Positions 1 to 7,516 are shown, counted from the stretch's first letter. The stretch is 64,000 nucleotides of DNA from an uncultured Oscillospiraceae bacterium (GCA_902490735.1 CABUFC010000001.1:1-64000); one strand, 5' to 3'. Program-made: numbers and translations. The notes: generated by a model not told the origin, from the letters alone.

Positions 1-54
1 CAGTGCCGAAAATACTTGGCGGGAAGCTGCCCGGGAAAATAGGGCTTTGCCGAC
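1..54 (+). rRNA. rrf: 5S ribosomal RNA, 3' part (cut by window start)
   Basis: Matches the last 54 bases of the complete 5S gene at 241-356 with a single visible difference (T at 47 versus A at 349). Only the 3' part lies inside the window. Confidence 0.9.
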
Positions 55-59
55 AAAAT

Positions 60-135
60 GCGCCATTAGCTCAGTTGGTAGAGCACCTGACTCTTAATCA
101 GGGTGTCCGGAGTTCGAGTCTCCGATGGCGCACCA
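60..135 (+). tRNA. tRNA-Lys (anticodon CTT)
   Basis: A 76-base cloverleaf with the CCA encoded. The acceptor arms GCGCCAT (60-66) and ATGGCGC (125-131) pair perfectly. The anticodon loop is CTCTTAA, giving CTT, and the T-loop TTCGAGT is present. It starts 5 bases after the upstream 5S end, so it is probably part of the same transcript. Confidence 0.97.
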
Positions 136-140
136 ATTAT

Positions 141-216
141 GGCCCGTTGGTCAAGAGGTCTAAGACTCCGGCCTCTCACGCCGGCAACACGAGTTCGAAT
201 CTCGTACGGGTCACCA
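141..216 (+). tRNA. tRNA-Glu (anticodon CTC)
   Basis: A 76-base cloverleaf with encoded CCA. Acceptor GGCCCGT (141-147) pairs with ACGGGTC (206-212) with one G-T pair. The anticodon loop CCTCTCA gives CTC, and the T-loop TTCGAAT is present. It lies 5 bases after tRNA-Lys. Confidence 0.96.
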
Positions 217-240
217 AAAAAATAGTATATAATAATTTTA

Positions 241-356
241 GTCGGTGTAACTAGCGGTGAGGGTCCACCTGTTCCCATCCCGAACACAGAAGTTAAGCTC
301 ACCAGTGCCGAAAATACTTGGCGGGAAGCTGCCCGGGAAAATAGGGCTATGCCGAC
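241..356 (+). rRNA. rrf: 5S ribosomal RNA
   Basis: A 116-base gene starting GTCGGTG and ending TGCCGAC, which pair as the terminal helix. It holds the conserved 5S core with CCCATCCCGAACACAGAAG at about 275-293. It is the second 5S copy in 360 bases, separated from the first by two tRNAs and no 16S or 23S gene. Confidence 0.96.
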
Positions 357-373
357 ATAAAATTTTATTTTAA

Positions 374-449
374 GCCCTAATAGCTCAGTCGGTAGAGCAT
401 GCGGCTGTTAACCGCAGTGTCACAGGTTCGAGTCCTGTTTGGGGCGCCA
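374..449 (+). tRNA. tRNA-Asn (anticodon GTT)
   Basis: A 76-base cloverleaf with encoded CCA. Acceptor GCCCTAA (374-380) pairs with TTGGGGC (439-445), with one T-G pair. The anticodon loop CTGTTAA gives GTT. It closes the tRNA/5S cluster, and an accessory gene pair lies directly downstream, a usual place for insertions. Confidence 0.97.
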
Positions 450-476
450 TCTCGGGTGGTCAATTTTGAACCCCCT

Positions 477-515
477 AACAAAAACCTTTGATTTTTCAAG
501 GGTTTTTGTTATTTT
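477..515 (+). terminator. Probable terminator of the tRNA/5S cluster
   Basis: The arms AACAAAAACCTTT and AAGGGTTTTTGTT fold back around a short loop and are followed by ATTTTA. The stem is AT-rich. It is the only hairpin between tRNA-Asn and the next gene. Confidence 0.6.
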
Positions 516-658
516 ATGGGCGAAAATATAGGACTTATACACATTGAACCCCTTTAAAGACTTGTAGGACTCGAACTTACGACTTTTTTAGATATGGAAT
601 TATTGTCTTATATATGATATAATTAAAAAAATTATGATTTATGTTGAAATGATTATTT

Positions 659-1327
659 ATGGAATTATTTAGGAACCATTACAGTATTTACTCTACAATT
701 CATAACGATATTAAAGATTTAATCAAGTCAGGCAACTATGAGAAAATCATTTTAGATTTAATGAATTCATCGAAAGTAATTTTTCCCAGCAACTATATTC
801 ATTTAGACAATCAGGCTCATAGTGAATGTGATTTTGTTGATGTTGTTACAGGTAAGAAATTTGATTCAAAAATTCCTATTAACAAAGCGCAAGGAAAAAT
901 AATTGGTAGTCGCAATGGAAATATTGGTGCTTTGACAACTGAATTTTACAATGAAGCTTTAGAGTTTGGAACTTGTTTTTCAGAAGTACAGAAAAATCCG
1001 ATTAGTGAACTAAAACTATACAAGAAAATGAGGATCAACATAGATAAGACAAAATGCGATGAAAATATTATATTTTTTATCCCATATCCTATTGTTTTTG
1101 ATTTTGAAAATTTTCCTTTAGTAGGAACATCTGATCTACTTAAAAGAATATATCGTGAGCTTGATAATAATATTAATATATCAGGCAAAAGTATATATGC
1201 AATTTATGTTTCATTCGATAAAAAAATGGTGCTTCGTGATTTAAAAACTGATAAGAGAGAGTATCTTTCATATCCTGAAATGCAAAAATATACTGACTAT
1301 TGTATAGAGCATATTAAAATTGATTAA
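659..1327 (+). CDS. Unknown protein upstream of a zinc-ribbon nuclease
   Basis: A 222-residue soluble protein with no signal peptide or membrane segment. I do not recognise the family. Residues about 56-72 read ECDFVDVVTGKKFDSKI, which resembles the acidic...D-x-K strand pair of PD-(D/E)XK nucleases; this is a weak visual match only. Position 1 is the first in-frame ATG and no strong ribosome binding site precedes it. The gene ends 19 bases before the nuclease gene at 1347, so the two are probably co-transcribed. Its AT content is higher than that of the chromosomal genes further on, which fits accessory DNA next to a tRNA. It could be a partner, regulator or second nuclease subunit. Confidence 0.6.
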   Translation: MELFRNHYSIYSTIHNDIKDLIKSGNYEKIILDLMNSSKVIFPSNYIHLDNQAHSECDFVDVVTGKKFDSKIPINKAQGKIIGSRNGNIGALTTEFYNEALEFGTCFSEVQKNPISELKLYKKMRINIDKTKCDENIIFFIPYPIVFDFENFPLVGTSDLLKRIYRELDNNINISGKSIYAIYVSFDKKMVLRDLKTDKREYLSYPEMQKYTDYCIEHIKID

Positions 1328-1346
1328 GAGGAGTTGAGTACAAGTA

Positions 1347-3032
1347 GTGCCAGAAAAGTGTTATGTATGCGACAATGCTCAACTTATGGCAGAATGGGAT
1401 CCTGAAAAGAACAACGCAATCGGAAATGATCCAACTAAGTTGTATTGTGGATCAAGAAAATATGCATGGTGGATTTGCTCAAAAGGGCACTCATACAAAG
1501 CAAGATTAGATGCAAAGAATCGCGGAACAACTTGCCCATATTGCGCAAATAGGCAAGTCTTACCAGGATATAATGATGTAGCCACTCTTTTTCCTTCAAT
1601 TCTATTGAATTGGGATTATGAGGCGAATTTACCACTGAAACCAAATGAAATTGTTGCTGGTTCTCGAACTAAAGTGTTTTTAAAATGCGATAAGAATCAT
1701 TGTTATCAAATGACTGTTAGGGATTACACTTTGGGGTATGGGTGTCCGGTATGCAACGGAAAAAAAGTTGTTCAAGGAGTAAATGATTTTGCATCAACAA
1801 ATAAGAGACTTCTTTTGGAATGGGATTATCGAAAGAACAATATTAACCCAACCGAAATCACATCAAATTATTATCGAAAGGTTTGGTGGATTGGGCAATG
1901 TGGACACTCTTGGGAAGCATCGGTATATTCACGCACAAAAATGGGGACAAACTGCCCAATATGTGCAGAGGAAAGGCACTCATCTGTTGCAGAAAAAACA
2001 ATTGCCTTTTATTTAAAAAAATCTGATGCTTTTATAAATATTTTGGAAAACTATAAAGATGAGAATATTCAATTAGAGCTTGATATTTATATTCCAGAAA
2101 TTCGTACAGCAATAGAATATGATGGTGAGCGTTGGCATCGTCACCCAGCAAGAGATCTTCACAAAGATGTATTGTGTGAAAAAAATGGTATTAAACTTAT
2201 TCGAATTAGAGAAAAAGGATGTCCATATTATGATTCTAATTCTGAAAAGATATTCCTTTCAAACAATAAAACAAATGGGGTTGAAGAGGGACTGTTGCAA
2301 TTGTTTGATACGCTTTCATTAAAGAAAATTGACATTAATATTGATAGAGACATGACTGAAATATTATCAATGATAAATTTCATGGTAAAAGAGCAAAGCA
2401 TTTCAGTTACACATCCTGAGATTGCAAAAGAATGGCATCCATCTAAAAACGGGAATTTAAAGCCAGAACATACAAAACCAAACTCTAATAAGAAAGTGTG
2501 GTGGATTTGCAAAAAAGGTCATGAATATCAAATGGAAGTTTATGCCAGAACAAAAAGAAATAATTCTTGCCCCATATGTTCTGGACATAAAGTGCTAGTT
2601 GGTTTTAATGATCTTTTATCACAAGATCCTACATTAGCAAAAGAATGGAACTACAGTAAAAATGGAGATTTGTTACCAGAACAGGTAACATCTTCTTCAG
2701 GTAAAAAAGTATGGTGGATATGCAATAAAGGACACGAATGGCAAACTACGATTTCCCATCGTAGAGCAGGGCAAGGCTGTCCGGTGTGCTCAGGAAAAAA
2801 AGTACAGAAAGGATATAATGACTTGGCTTCACAGATGCCACACCTGATGGAAGAATGGGACTATCAAAAAAATATTTTCATATCACCCGAAGCAGTATCG
2901 GTGCATTCAGGTAAAAAAGTATGGTGGAAATGTAAAAAGTGTGGGTTTAATTGGCAAGCAACTATTGATAAGCGTTCTAATGGAAGAAAATGCCCCAAAT
3001 GCGCTAAAAGGCATAAAAATGAGGTGGAATAG
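1347..3032 (+). CDS. Zinc-ribbon repeat protein with embedded Vsr-like endonuclease domain
   Basis: A 561-residue protein starting at GTG behind an AAGAGGAG site. It has six related ~60-residue modules of the form EWDY.KN...P......kkvWW.C..GH.w......R..G..CP.C, the treble-clef zinc-ribbon repeat (PF14311-like), with Cys/His-Cys-Cys ligands visible. Three modules lie before and three after a central domain at about 215-300. That domain carries LELDIYIPEIRTAIEYDGE, then WHRH, and NGIKLIRIRE, the pattern of Vsr/DUF559 nucleases of the PD-(D/E)XK fold. Proteins of this type are usually found on mobile or defence islands. The substrate is unknown; DNA cleavage is inferred from the fold. The second and third modules have altered zinc-ligand spacing. 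Confidence 0.8.
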   Translation: MPEKCYVCDNAQLMAEWDPEKNNAIGNDPTKLYCGSRKYAWWICSKGHSYKARLDAKNRGTTCPYCANRQVLPGYNDVATLFPSILLNWDYEANLPLKPNEIVAGSRTKVFLKCDKNHCYQMTVRDYTLGYGCPVCNGKKVVQGVNDFASTNKRLLLEWDYRKNNINPTEITSNYYRKVWWIGQCGHSWEASVYSRTKMGTNCPICAEERHSSVAEKTIAFYLKKSDAFINILENYKDENIQLELDIYIPEIRTAIEYDGERWHRHPARDLHKDVLCEKNGIKLIRIREKGCPYYDSNSEKIFLSNNKTNGVEEGLLQLFDTLSLKKIDINIDRDMTEILSMINFMVKEQSISVTHPEIAKEWHPSKNGNLKPEHTKPNSNKKVWWICKKGHEYQMEVYARTKRNNSCPICSGHKVLVGFNDLLSQDPTLAKEWNYSKNGDLLPEQVTSSSGKKVWWICNKGHEWQTTISHRRAGQGCPVCSGKKVQKGYNDLASQMPHLMEEWDYQKNIFISPEAVSVHSGKKVWWKCKKCGFNWQATIDKRSNGRKCPKCAKRHKNEVE

Positions 3033-3130
3033 TTGTTTGTTGTCGAGTGAAATCATTCAATTGATAACACAAAATATGATTCTCTATATTTGGTAGGGGT
3101 GTAATTCCGTCAGCTAAAGCCATCTCGGAA

Positions 3131-3151
3131 GACAGGGGACGGTTCTCTGTC
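3131..3151 (+). repeat. REP/MITE-like hairpin remnant
   Basis: GACAGGGGA (3131-3139) pairs with TTCTCTGTC (3143-3151) around a CGG loop, including G-T pairs. From memory, similar GACAGGGGACGGTTCT motifs flank IS200-like Y1 transposases in Firmicutes genomes. No transposase is present here. Confidence 0.4.
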
Positions 3152-3190
3152 TTTTGCAGAGGTTCAAATTTGCCCATACGAGCCAACAGA

Positions 3191-3218
3191 AAAACCACCC
3201 CAAAGGGTGGTTTTTTTG
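3191..3218 (+). terminator. Intrinsic terminator after the nuclease gene
   Basis: AACCACCC (3193-3200) and GGGTGGTT (3205-3212) form a perfect stem followed by TTTTT. An A-run on the other side makes it potentially bidirectional. It lies 160 bases after the nuclease stop. Confidence 0.85.
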
Positions 3219-3247
3219 TTGACATTTTTACAATAAGTCTTTAATCT
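3219..3247 (+). promoter_or_regulatory. Promoter driving the structured RNA candidate
   Basis: A perfect -35 TTGACA (3219-3224) and a -10 TAATCT (3242-3247) stand 17 bases apart. Predicted transcription starts near 3254, just before the GC-rich structured segment, and there is no open reading frame downstream for ~300 bases. Confidence 0.6.
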
Positions 3248-3253
3248 GCCAAA

Positions 3254-3425
3254 TAAGTCAACAGCCGAGTGCGCGGCACGAGGATGTTAACTGCTACACC
3301 GCCGAGCGCACCCGGTGGGTGAAAAAAGCAAGGCGGGGTTGGCGCAGCGGTCGAAAGTTGCCCACGCTCTAAGTGGCAAGCAACTTTCAGGCACCGCAAG
3401 AGTGGTTGGAAGTAGGCTGAGTATC
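3254..3425 (+). ncRNA. Structured non-coding RNA candidate (possibly raiA motif)
   Basis: A GC-rich block in an AT-rich gap. Nested helices can be paired by eye: closing stem CAGCC (3262-3266) with GGCTG (3415-3419); CCGCC (3299-3303) with GGCGG (3332-3336) enclosing hairpin CACCC/GGGTG (3309-3321); and a long arm built from GCGGT/ACCGC (3347-3351, 3393-3397), GAAAGTTGC/GCAACTTTC (3353-3361, 3380-3388) and CCAC/GTGG (3362-3365, 3373-3376). A TTGACA promoter sits just upstream. From memory the order of conserved strings resembles the raiA RNA motif of anaerobic Firmicutes; that name is tentative and unchecked. The pairings themselves are read directly from the sequence. No protein can be read through it. 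Confidence 0.65.
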
Positions 3426-3565
3426 TTTAGTTATTGCAAAGGCCGTAACAATGTAGTAAAATAATGTTGAATTGTTTAGGATATTATATAAAATCACAAG
3501 CAAAGACTTAATAATATGCAACACATTGAAATGTAACCTGTTTTATTGTGTAATTGTAATTTATT
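3426..3565. other. AT-rich non-coding stretch
   Basis: Between the RNA candidate and the small frame at 3566 I see no reading frame, strong hairpin or clear promoter. Confidence 0.5.
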
Positions 3566-3718
3566 TTGAATAATCAACAAATAGAAAAAAGCGATAGTGT
3601 GAAGCCATATGACAAATATGATGACCTCGTGTATTTATTTACATTCAAAAGTATCTCAGATACAGAAAATGATAATATCAAAACTTTATTTCAAATGATA
3701 GAAGAACTAATACATTAG
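3566..3718 (+). pseudogene. Possible remnant: short TTG-initiated frame of 50 codons
   Basis: An open frame from TTG at 3566 to TAG at 3718 encodes a charged, plausible protein tail (…DDLVYLFTFKSISDTENDN…LFQMIEELIH). It has no obvious ribosome binding site. It could be the 3' end of a decayed regulator gene whose N-terminal part is lost, or a chance frame. It ends 22 bases before the DUF3267 gene. Confidence 0.3.
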
Positions 3719-3740
3719 ACAATACAATGGAGGATGAATT

Positions 3741-4325
3741 ATGAAAGCAATCAGCAATTTGCCTAAAGGATATGAAAACATATATACTGTAAATCTCCAA
3801 AAAGATAAGAAAACTTCTTTATTTGTAAATCTATTTTCAATTCTTATTGGAATTCTAATGGTAGTGCTTATGCATTTTATCATCCCGGTCTTTTTGCTAT
3901 TTGATATGAGCGAAGGTCTAAAAAATTATTTAATTCGTTTTGCTGTACTTTTCGTTTTAGCAATACTATATTTAATTCTCCATGAACTCGTTCATGGAAT
4001 AGCTATGAAAATTTGCGGAACTGAAAAGGTTAAATACGGATTTGTCGGGTTATATGCTTTTGCCGGCAGTGATGATTATTATGATAAAAGATCCTATATT
4101 TTTATAGCGCTGGCTCCTGTTGTTTTTTTGGGAATTGTTCTCGCTGTTATCAATCCGTTTGTTCCGACCGAATGGTTTTGGGTTGTCTATTTTATACAAG
4201 TATTTAATATTTCAGGGGCGGCGGGAGATTTTTTTGTTACCTTTAAGTTTTTACATTTCCCAAAAGATATTCTTATAAAAGATAGCGGTTTAGAAATGAC
4301 CGTTTATTCTAAGTTGGATAACTGA
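3741..4325 (+). CDS. DUF3267 membrane metalloprotease-like protein
   Basis: A 194-residue integral membrane protein with about four hydrophobic segments (about 28-53, 65-82, 113-132, 142-165). HELVH at residues 81-85 is a HExxH zinc-protease signature lying at the end of a membrane helix, as in the DUF3267 family and site-2-type proteases. The start ATG follows GGAGG with 7-base spacing. The substrate is unknown. The next frame downstream is a decapitated flavodoxin that begins 9 bases after this stop, so the original 3' neighbour has been lost or rearranged. Confidence 0.75.
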   Translation: MKAISNLPKGYENIYTVNLQKDKKTSLFVNLFSILIGILMVVLMHFIIPVFLLFDMSEGLKNYLIRFAVLFVLAILYLILHELVHGIAMKICGTEKVKYGFVGLYAFAGSDDYYDKRSYIFIALAPVVFLGIVLAVINPFVPTEWFWVVYFIQVFNISGAAGDFFVTFKFLHFPKDILIKDSGLEMTVYSKLDN

Positions 4326-4334
4326 TTTGTTGCT

Positions 4335-4643
4335 ATGAAAATGAAAGACAGAAATTGCCGCCCTGCAATAGCGGAAAAACCGGACATTTCCGGCTATGAC
4401 ATGATCCTAGTCGGATTCCCTGTTTGGTGGTATCGCGAGCCGTCTATTATTGATACATTTATGGAAAGCACGGATTTTACCGGAAAGACTGTCGTGCCGT
4501 TTTGCACTTCTGGAGGAAGCGGACTCGGCGATTCTGCTAAGAATATGCAAGCCCTCGCACTAGGCGCAAAGGTACTTGAAGGCAAAAGATTTTCCGCTTC
4601 TGCTTCATCGGATGAACTCAAAAAGTGGGCGGAGCAGTTTTGA
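4335..4643 (+). pseudogene. Flavodoxin, 5'-truncated
   Basis: A frame of 102 codons matching only the C-terminal two-thirds of a flavodoxin: YDMILVGFPVWWYREPSIIDTF, then the GKTVVPFCTSGGSGLGDS loop and the C-terminal helix KKWAEQF. The N-terminal strand and FMN-phosphate loop (the YFSxTGNT-type motif) are absent, and no ribosome binding site precedes 4335. The related full-length domain in the next gene shows what is missing. It probably cannot bind FMN, and is a relic of a deletion that fused its upstream flank to the DUF3267 gene. GC is higher than in the preceding gene. Confidence 0.75.
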
Positions 4644-4703
4644 TGGGATCGTGTAAAAAGGAAATGCCCGAACCGGCGAGGCATCTTTAATGGCGGAGGT
4701 AAT

Positions 4704-5669
4704 ATGAAACGAATAATATCAATTATACTAATCTTTTTGCTAACTCTTTTCACTTTTGCCGGGTGCGTGTCCCCAAAAACGGTTGAGTTAACTTCCAGCA
4801 GCAAATCAAACACAAAAAGCAACGCAGACGATACCCCGCGCGAAAGCGGTGGAGTGATTGTAGTATATTTTTCACGCACCGGGAATACCAGACCGCTTGC
4901 GGAGTATATCAAAGATGAATTGAATGCAGATATTTACGAGATCGAGGCGAAAGTACCGTATACTGAAGACGATATCAAGTATTATACCGATTGCCGCGCT
5001 GACAGGGAGCAGAACGACTCGTCTGCACGCCCGGAGATCGCGGGGGAACTGCCGGATTTTTCAAAATACAATACCATTTATCTCGGCTATCCAATTTGGC
5101 ACGGGCAGGCACCTAAGATCATTTACACCTTTCTTGAAAGTATAAATACAGGCGGTAAAACAATTATCCCATTCTGTACATCTGCCTCAAGCCCGATAGG
5201 TTCAAGTGCCGTAAACCTGCATTCATTGGCGCCGGATGCGGAGTGGAAGGAGGGCAGGCGCTTTGCCCCCAAAACAACGAGAGAAACCATAAAGGATTGG
5301 CTGGAAGCTTTGAATGCTCAAAATGAACTGAAATTATTTATAAATGATAGAGAAATCTCTGTGACATGGGAAAGCAATGCCTCGGTTGAAGCGCTTAAAG
5401 AACTGGCTTCGCGAGAGATCACAGTCGCCATGTCTATGTATGGAGGATTTGAACAGGTCGGCGCTCTTGGTACAAGTCTTCCGAGGAATGATGAGGAAAT
5501 GACTGCAAATTACGGCGATATCGTGTTGTATTCAGGAAATCAGATAGTTCTTTTCTTCGGATCGAATTCTTGGGCATATACGCGACTTGGTCATATGAAC
5601 CTCTCAAAAGAGAATATTACCGCACTGCTTTCACACAACGAGATTATAATAAAAATCAAATATCAGTAG
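4704..5669 (+). CDS. Lipoprotein with flavodoxin and cyclophilin-like domains
   Basis: A 321-residue protein. Residues 1-20 form a lipoprotein signal with lipobox FAGC. Residues about 50-205 are a flavodoxin domain: VVYFSRTGNTRPLAEYI (FMN phosphate loop), YLGYPIWHGQAPKII and IPFCTSASSPIGSS. Residues about 210-321 resemble the small bacterial cyclophilin-like domain (LFINDREISVTW…YGDIVLYSGNQIVLFFGSNSWAYTRLGHM). The two domains are often adjacent or fused in Clostridia. The protein is probably anchored on the outer face of the membrane, which is unusual for an FMN carrier. RBS GGAGG at 4696-4700. It is the first intact gene of a redox operon running to 7350. Confidence 0.85.
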   Translation: MKRIISIILIFLLTLFTFAGCVSPKTVELTSSSKSNTKSNADDTPRESGGVIVVYFSRTGNTRPLAEYIKDELNADIYEIEAKVPYTEDDIKYYTDCRADREQNDSSARPEIAGELPDFSKYNTIYLGYPIWHGQAPKIIYTFLESINTGGKTIIPFCTSASSPIGSSAVNLHSLAPDAEWKEGRRFAPKTTRETIKDWLEALNAQNELKLFINDREISVTWESNASVEALKELASREITVAMSMYGGFEQVGALGTSLPRNDEEMTANYGDIVLYSGNQIVLFFGSNSWAYTRLGHMNLSKENITALLSHNEIIIKIKYQ

Positions 5670-5684
5670 AGGAGTTTAAAAATT

Positions 5685-6248
5685 ATGAAAAAACAGATTA
5701 AAACAACAGAGGCTATTTTTCCAATGCCGGTGCTGCTTATCTCAACTTTCAATGAAGACGGCAGCGTTGACGTAATGAACGCGGCGTGGGGGACGATGCT
5801 TGAACGCGATATGGTCGCGCTTAATCTGACTGAAACACACACCACTGTTAAGAACATTAAGGCACGGGGCGGATTTGTCGTCCATATTGCCGACGCAAAA
5901 CATGTCGTGGAAGCTGACTGGTTCGGTTGCGTACACGGTGCAAAGGAACCCGACAAATTCCAAAAAACCGGGTTGACCTATGAAAAATCCGCTCTTGTGG
6001 ACGCGCCGATCATCAACGAACTGCCGATCGCCATGGAATGTGAATTCGTGGAGTATCAGAACGACGCGACCGGGCTCGGCGTGATCGGAAAAGTGCTTCG
6101 TACGTCTGTTGAGGAAGCCCACCTTACGGACGGTAAAGTCAATATCGACTCTCTTGAAGCGATCGCCTTCGATCCCTATACGCATGGTTATTACAAGGTT
6201 GTTGGCAGAGTTGGAGATGCGTTCAAAGACGGTTTAAAGTTAAAATAA
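5685..6248 (+). CDS. Flavin reductase family protein
   Basis: A 187-residue flavin reductase-like (FMN-binding split-barrel) protein. It shows the typical start FPMPVLLISTFNEDGSVDVMNAAWGTML, the GGFVVHIAD region and the closing DPYTHGYYKVVGRVGDAFKDGLK. The RBS AGGAG lies before ATG. Members bind FMN and reduce it or transfer electrons to partner oxygenases or flavodoxins. It is followed after one base by the ABM gene, so the two are translationally close. It most likely supplies reduced flavin to its neighbours. Confidence 0.85.
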   Translation: MKKQIKTTEAIFPMPVLLISTFNEDGSVDVMNAAWGTMLERDMVALNLTETHTTVKNIKARGGFVVHIADAKHVVEADWFGCVHGAKEPDKFQKTGLTYEKSALVDAPIINELPIAMECEFVEYQNDATGLGVIGKVLRTSVEEAHLTDGKVNIDSLEAIAFDPYTHGYYKVVGRVGDAFKDGLKLK

Positions 6249-6249
6249 T

Positions 6250-6576
6250 ATGAGTATTACATTTAACATCTACTACACAGGCAAAAACGGTGCAGCACGA
6301 ACCTTTGCCGAAGAAATGAAAGCAAGCGGCATAGTCGATGCGATTCGTGCGGAAGACGGCAATTTGCGTTATGAGTATTTTTTTCCTATTGATGATCCGG
6401 AAACGGTGCTGCTGATTGACTCATGGCGTAATCAGGCCGCGCTTGATTTGCATCACGCAAGCTCCATGATGGCGCAAATCACTGCACTTCGGGAGAAATA
6501 TGATCTGCATATGAGAGTAGAGAGATACACATTGGCGGAAGATTACCGAGCGGATGAATCCTTTATCCGAAAATAA
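6250..6576 (+). CDS. Antibiotic biosynthesis monooxygenase (ABM) family protein
   Basis: A 108-residue single-domain ferredoxin-like barrel of the ABM/quinol monooxygenase type, seen in NLRYEYFFPIDDPETVLLIDSWRNQAALDLHHAS, with the conserved W and H residues. Such proteins oxidise quinols without a cofactor, or act as small detoxifying enzymes. It starts 1 base after the flavin reductase stop and ends 3 bases before the next possible start, which is a firm operon. Confidence 0.85.
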   Translation: MSITFNIYYTGKNGAARTFAEEMKASGIVDAIRAEDGNLRYEYFFPIDDPETVLLIDSWRNQAALDLHHASSMMAQITALREKYDLHMRVERYTLAEDYRADESFIRK

Positions 6577-6591
6577 GAAATGAGGCTTACG

Positions 6592-7350
6592 ATGAAAGAA
6601 AGGATCACACAAACAGCAGGAAGACAGCAACTCGGTGAATTTGCACCGGAGTTCGCACATTATAACGACGATATCCTGTTCGGTGAGAACTGGAACAACG
6701 GGGATATCGACCTCAAAACGAGAAGCCTTATCACCGTTGTAACACTTATGGCGCAGGGCATTACCGACAGCAGTTTAAAATACCACATTGCAAATGCCAA
6801 GGCACACGGCGTCACGCGGCGCGAAATGGCGGCGGCGATCACACATGCAGCATTTTACGCCGGCTGGCCGAAAGCATGGGCGACCTTCAATCTGGCAAAG
6901 GAAATATATAGCGATCCGATTGCGGAATTGACCGAAAAAGACAAATATCAGAACACGATCTTCTTTCCGATCGGCAACGAAAACCCCTACGGCAAGTTCT
7001 TTGTCGGTCAAAGCTACCTTGCCCCTCTTTCGACCGAACAGGTGCCGGTCTATAATGTTACCTTCGAGCCGGGTTGCCGCAACAACTGGCATATTCACCG
7101 TGCGGGATCCGGCGGCGGTCAGATGCTGATCTGCGTCGGCGGATGCGGATATTATCAGGAATATGGCAAAGAACCCGTCAAACTGACGCCCGGCACGATC
7201 GTCAACATTCCCGCAAATGTCAAGCATTGGCACGGCGCGGCTCCCGATAGCTGGTTTTCCCACCTCGCCCTCGAAATACCCGGCGAAGATGCGTTCACCG
7301 AATGGTGTGAGCCGGTTTTGAATGAGGAGTACAATAGATTGCACGGATAG
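6592..7350 (+). CDS. Carboxymuconolactone decarboxylase-cupin fusion protein
   Basis: A 252-residue protein. The ATG at 6592 is preferred over 6580 because TGAGG at 6581-6585 is correctly spaced for it. Residues about 15-105 are a CMD domain (SLITVVTLMAQGITDSSLKYH…EMAAAITHAAFYAGWPKA) without the AhpD Cys-x-x-Cys pair. Residues about 140-235 are a cupin with metal ligands HIH and the later KHWHG. This pairing is a common stand-alone protein beside flavodoxins and aldo-keto reductases in gut Firmicutes. The substrate is unknown. It is the last gene of the redox operon, and a terminator follows at 7430. Confidence 0.85.
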   Translation: MKERITQTAGRQQLGEFAPEFAHYNDDILFGENWNNGDIDLKTRSLITVVTLMAQGITDSSLKYHIANAKAHGVTRREMAAAITHAAFYAGWPKAWATFNLAKEIYSDPIAELTEKDKYQNTIFFPIGNENPYGKFFVGQSYLAPLSTEQVPVYNVTFEPGCRNNWHIHRAGSGGGQMLICVGGCGYYQEYGKEPVKLTPGTIVNIPANVKHWHGAAPDSWFSHLALEIPGEDAFTEWCEPVLNEEYNRLHG

Positions 7351-7429
7351 TTGTGTAGAAAAAAAGATAATAACAATCGCATAAAGCTTGGTTACCGTTT
7401 TTGCGATTTCAAGCGATAATCACAACAAG

Positions 7430-7456
7430 AAAACCACCCAAAGGGTGGTTTTCTTA
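7430..7456 (+). terminator. Terminator of the redox operon
   Basis: AACCACCC (7432-7439) and GGGTGGTT (7443-7450) form a stem followed by TTCTTATG. The core is the same as in the terminator at 3193. Confidence 0.8.
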
Positions 7457-7516
7457 TGCTTTATTCCAATTTGATTTAATCATATCACACCATGCAAGCC
7501 GGTGCTTAAAGATAAA

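Noticed and set aside
66..302. Open frame on the minus strand across the tRNA/5S cluster
   Set aside because: It covers tRNA and 5S genes and has no RBS; such frames through tRNA are artefacts.
3131..3220. Insertion sequence end
   Set aside because: The hairpin looks like a REP element, but no transposase or matching second end is present.
3262..3420. CRISPR array or tracrRNA-like element
   Set aside because: No spaced repeats and no cas genes; the pairing is that of a single folded RNA.
4394..4912. Minus-strand frame of 172 codons
   Set aside because: It is antisense to the flavodoxin genes, whose motifs are clear on the plus strand.
6775..7344. Minus-strand frame of 189 codons
   Set aside because: Antisense of the CMD-cupin gene; high GC there creates long spurious frames.
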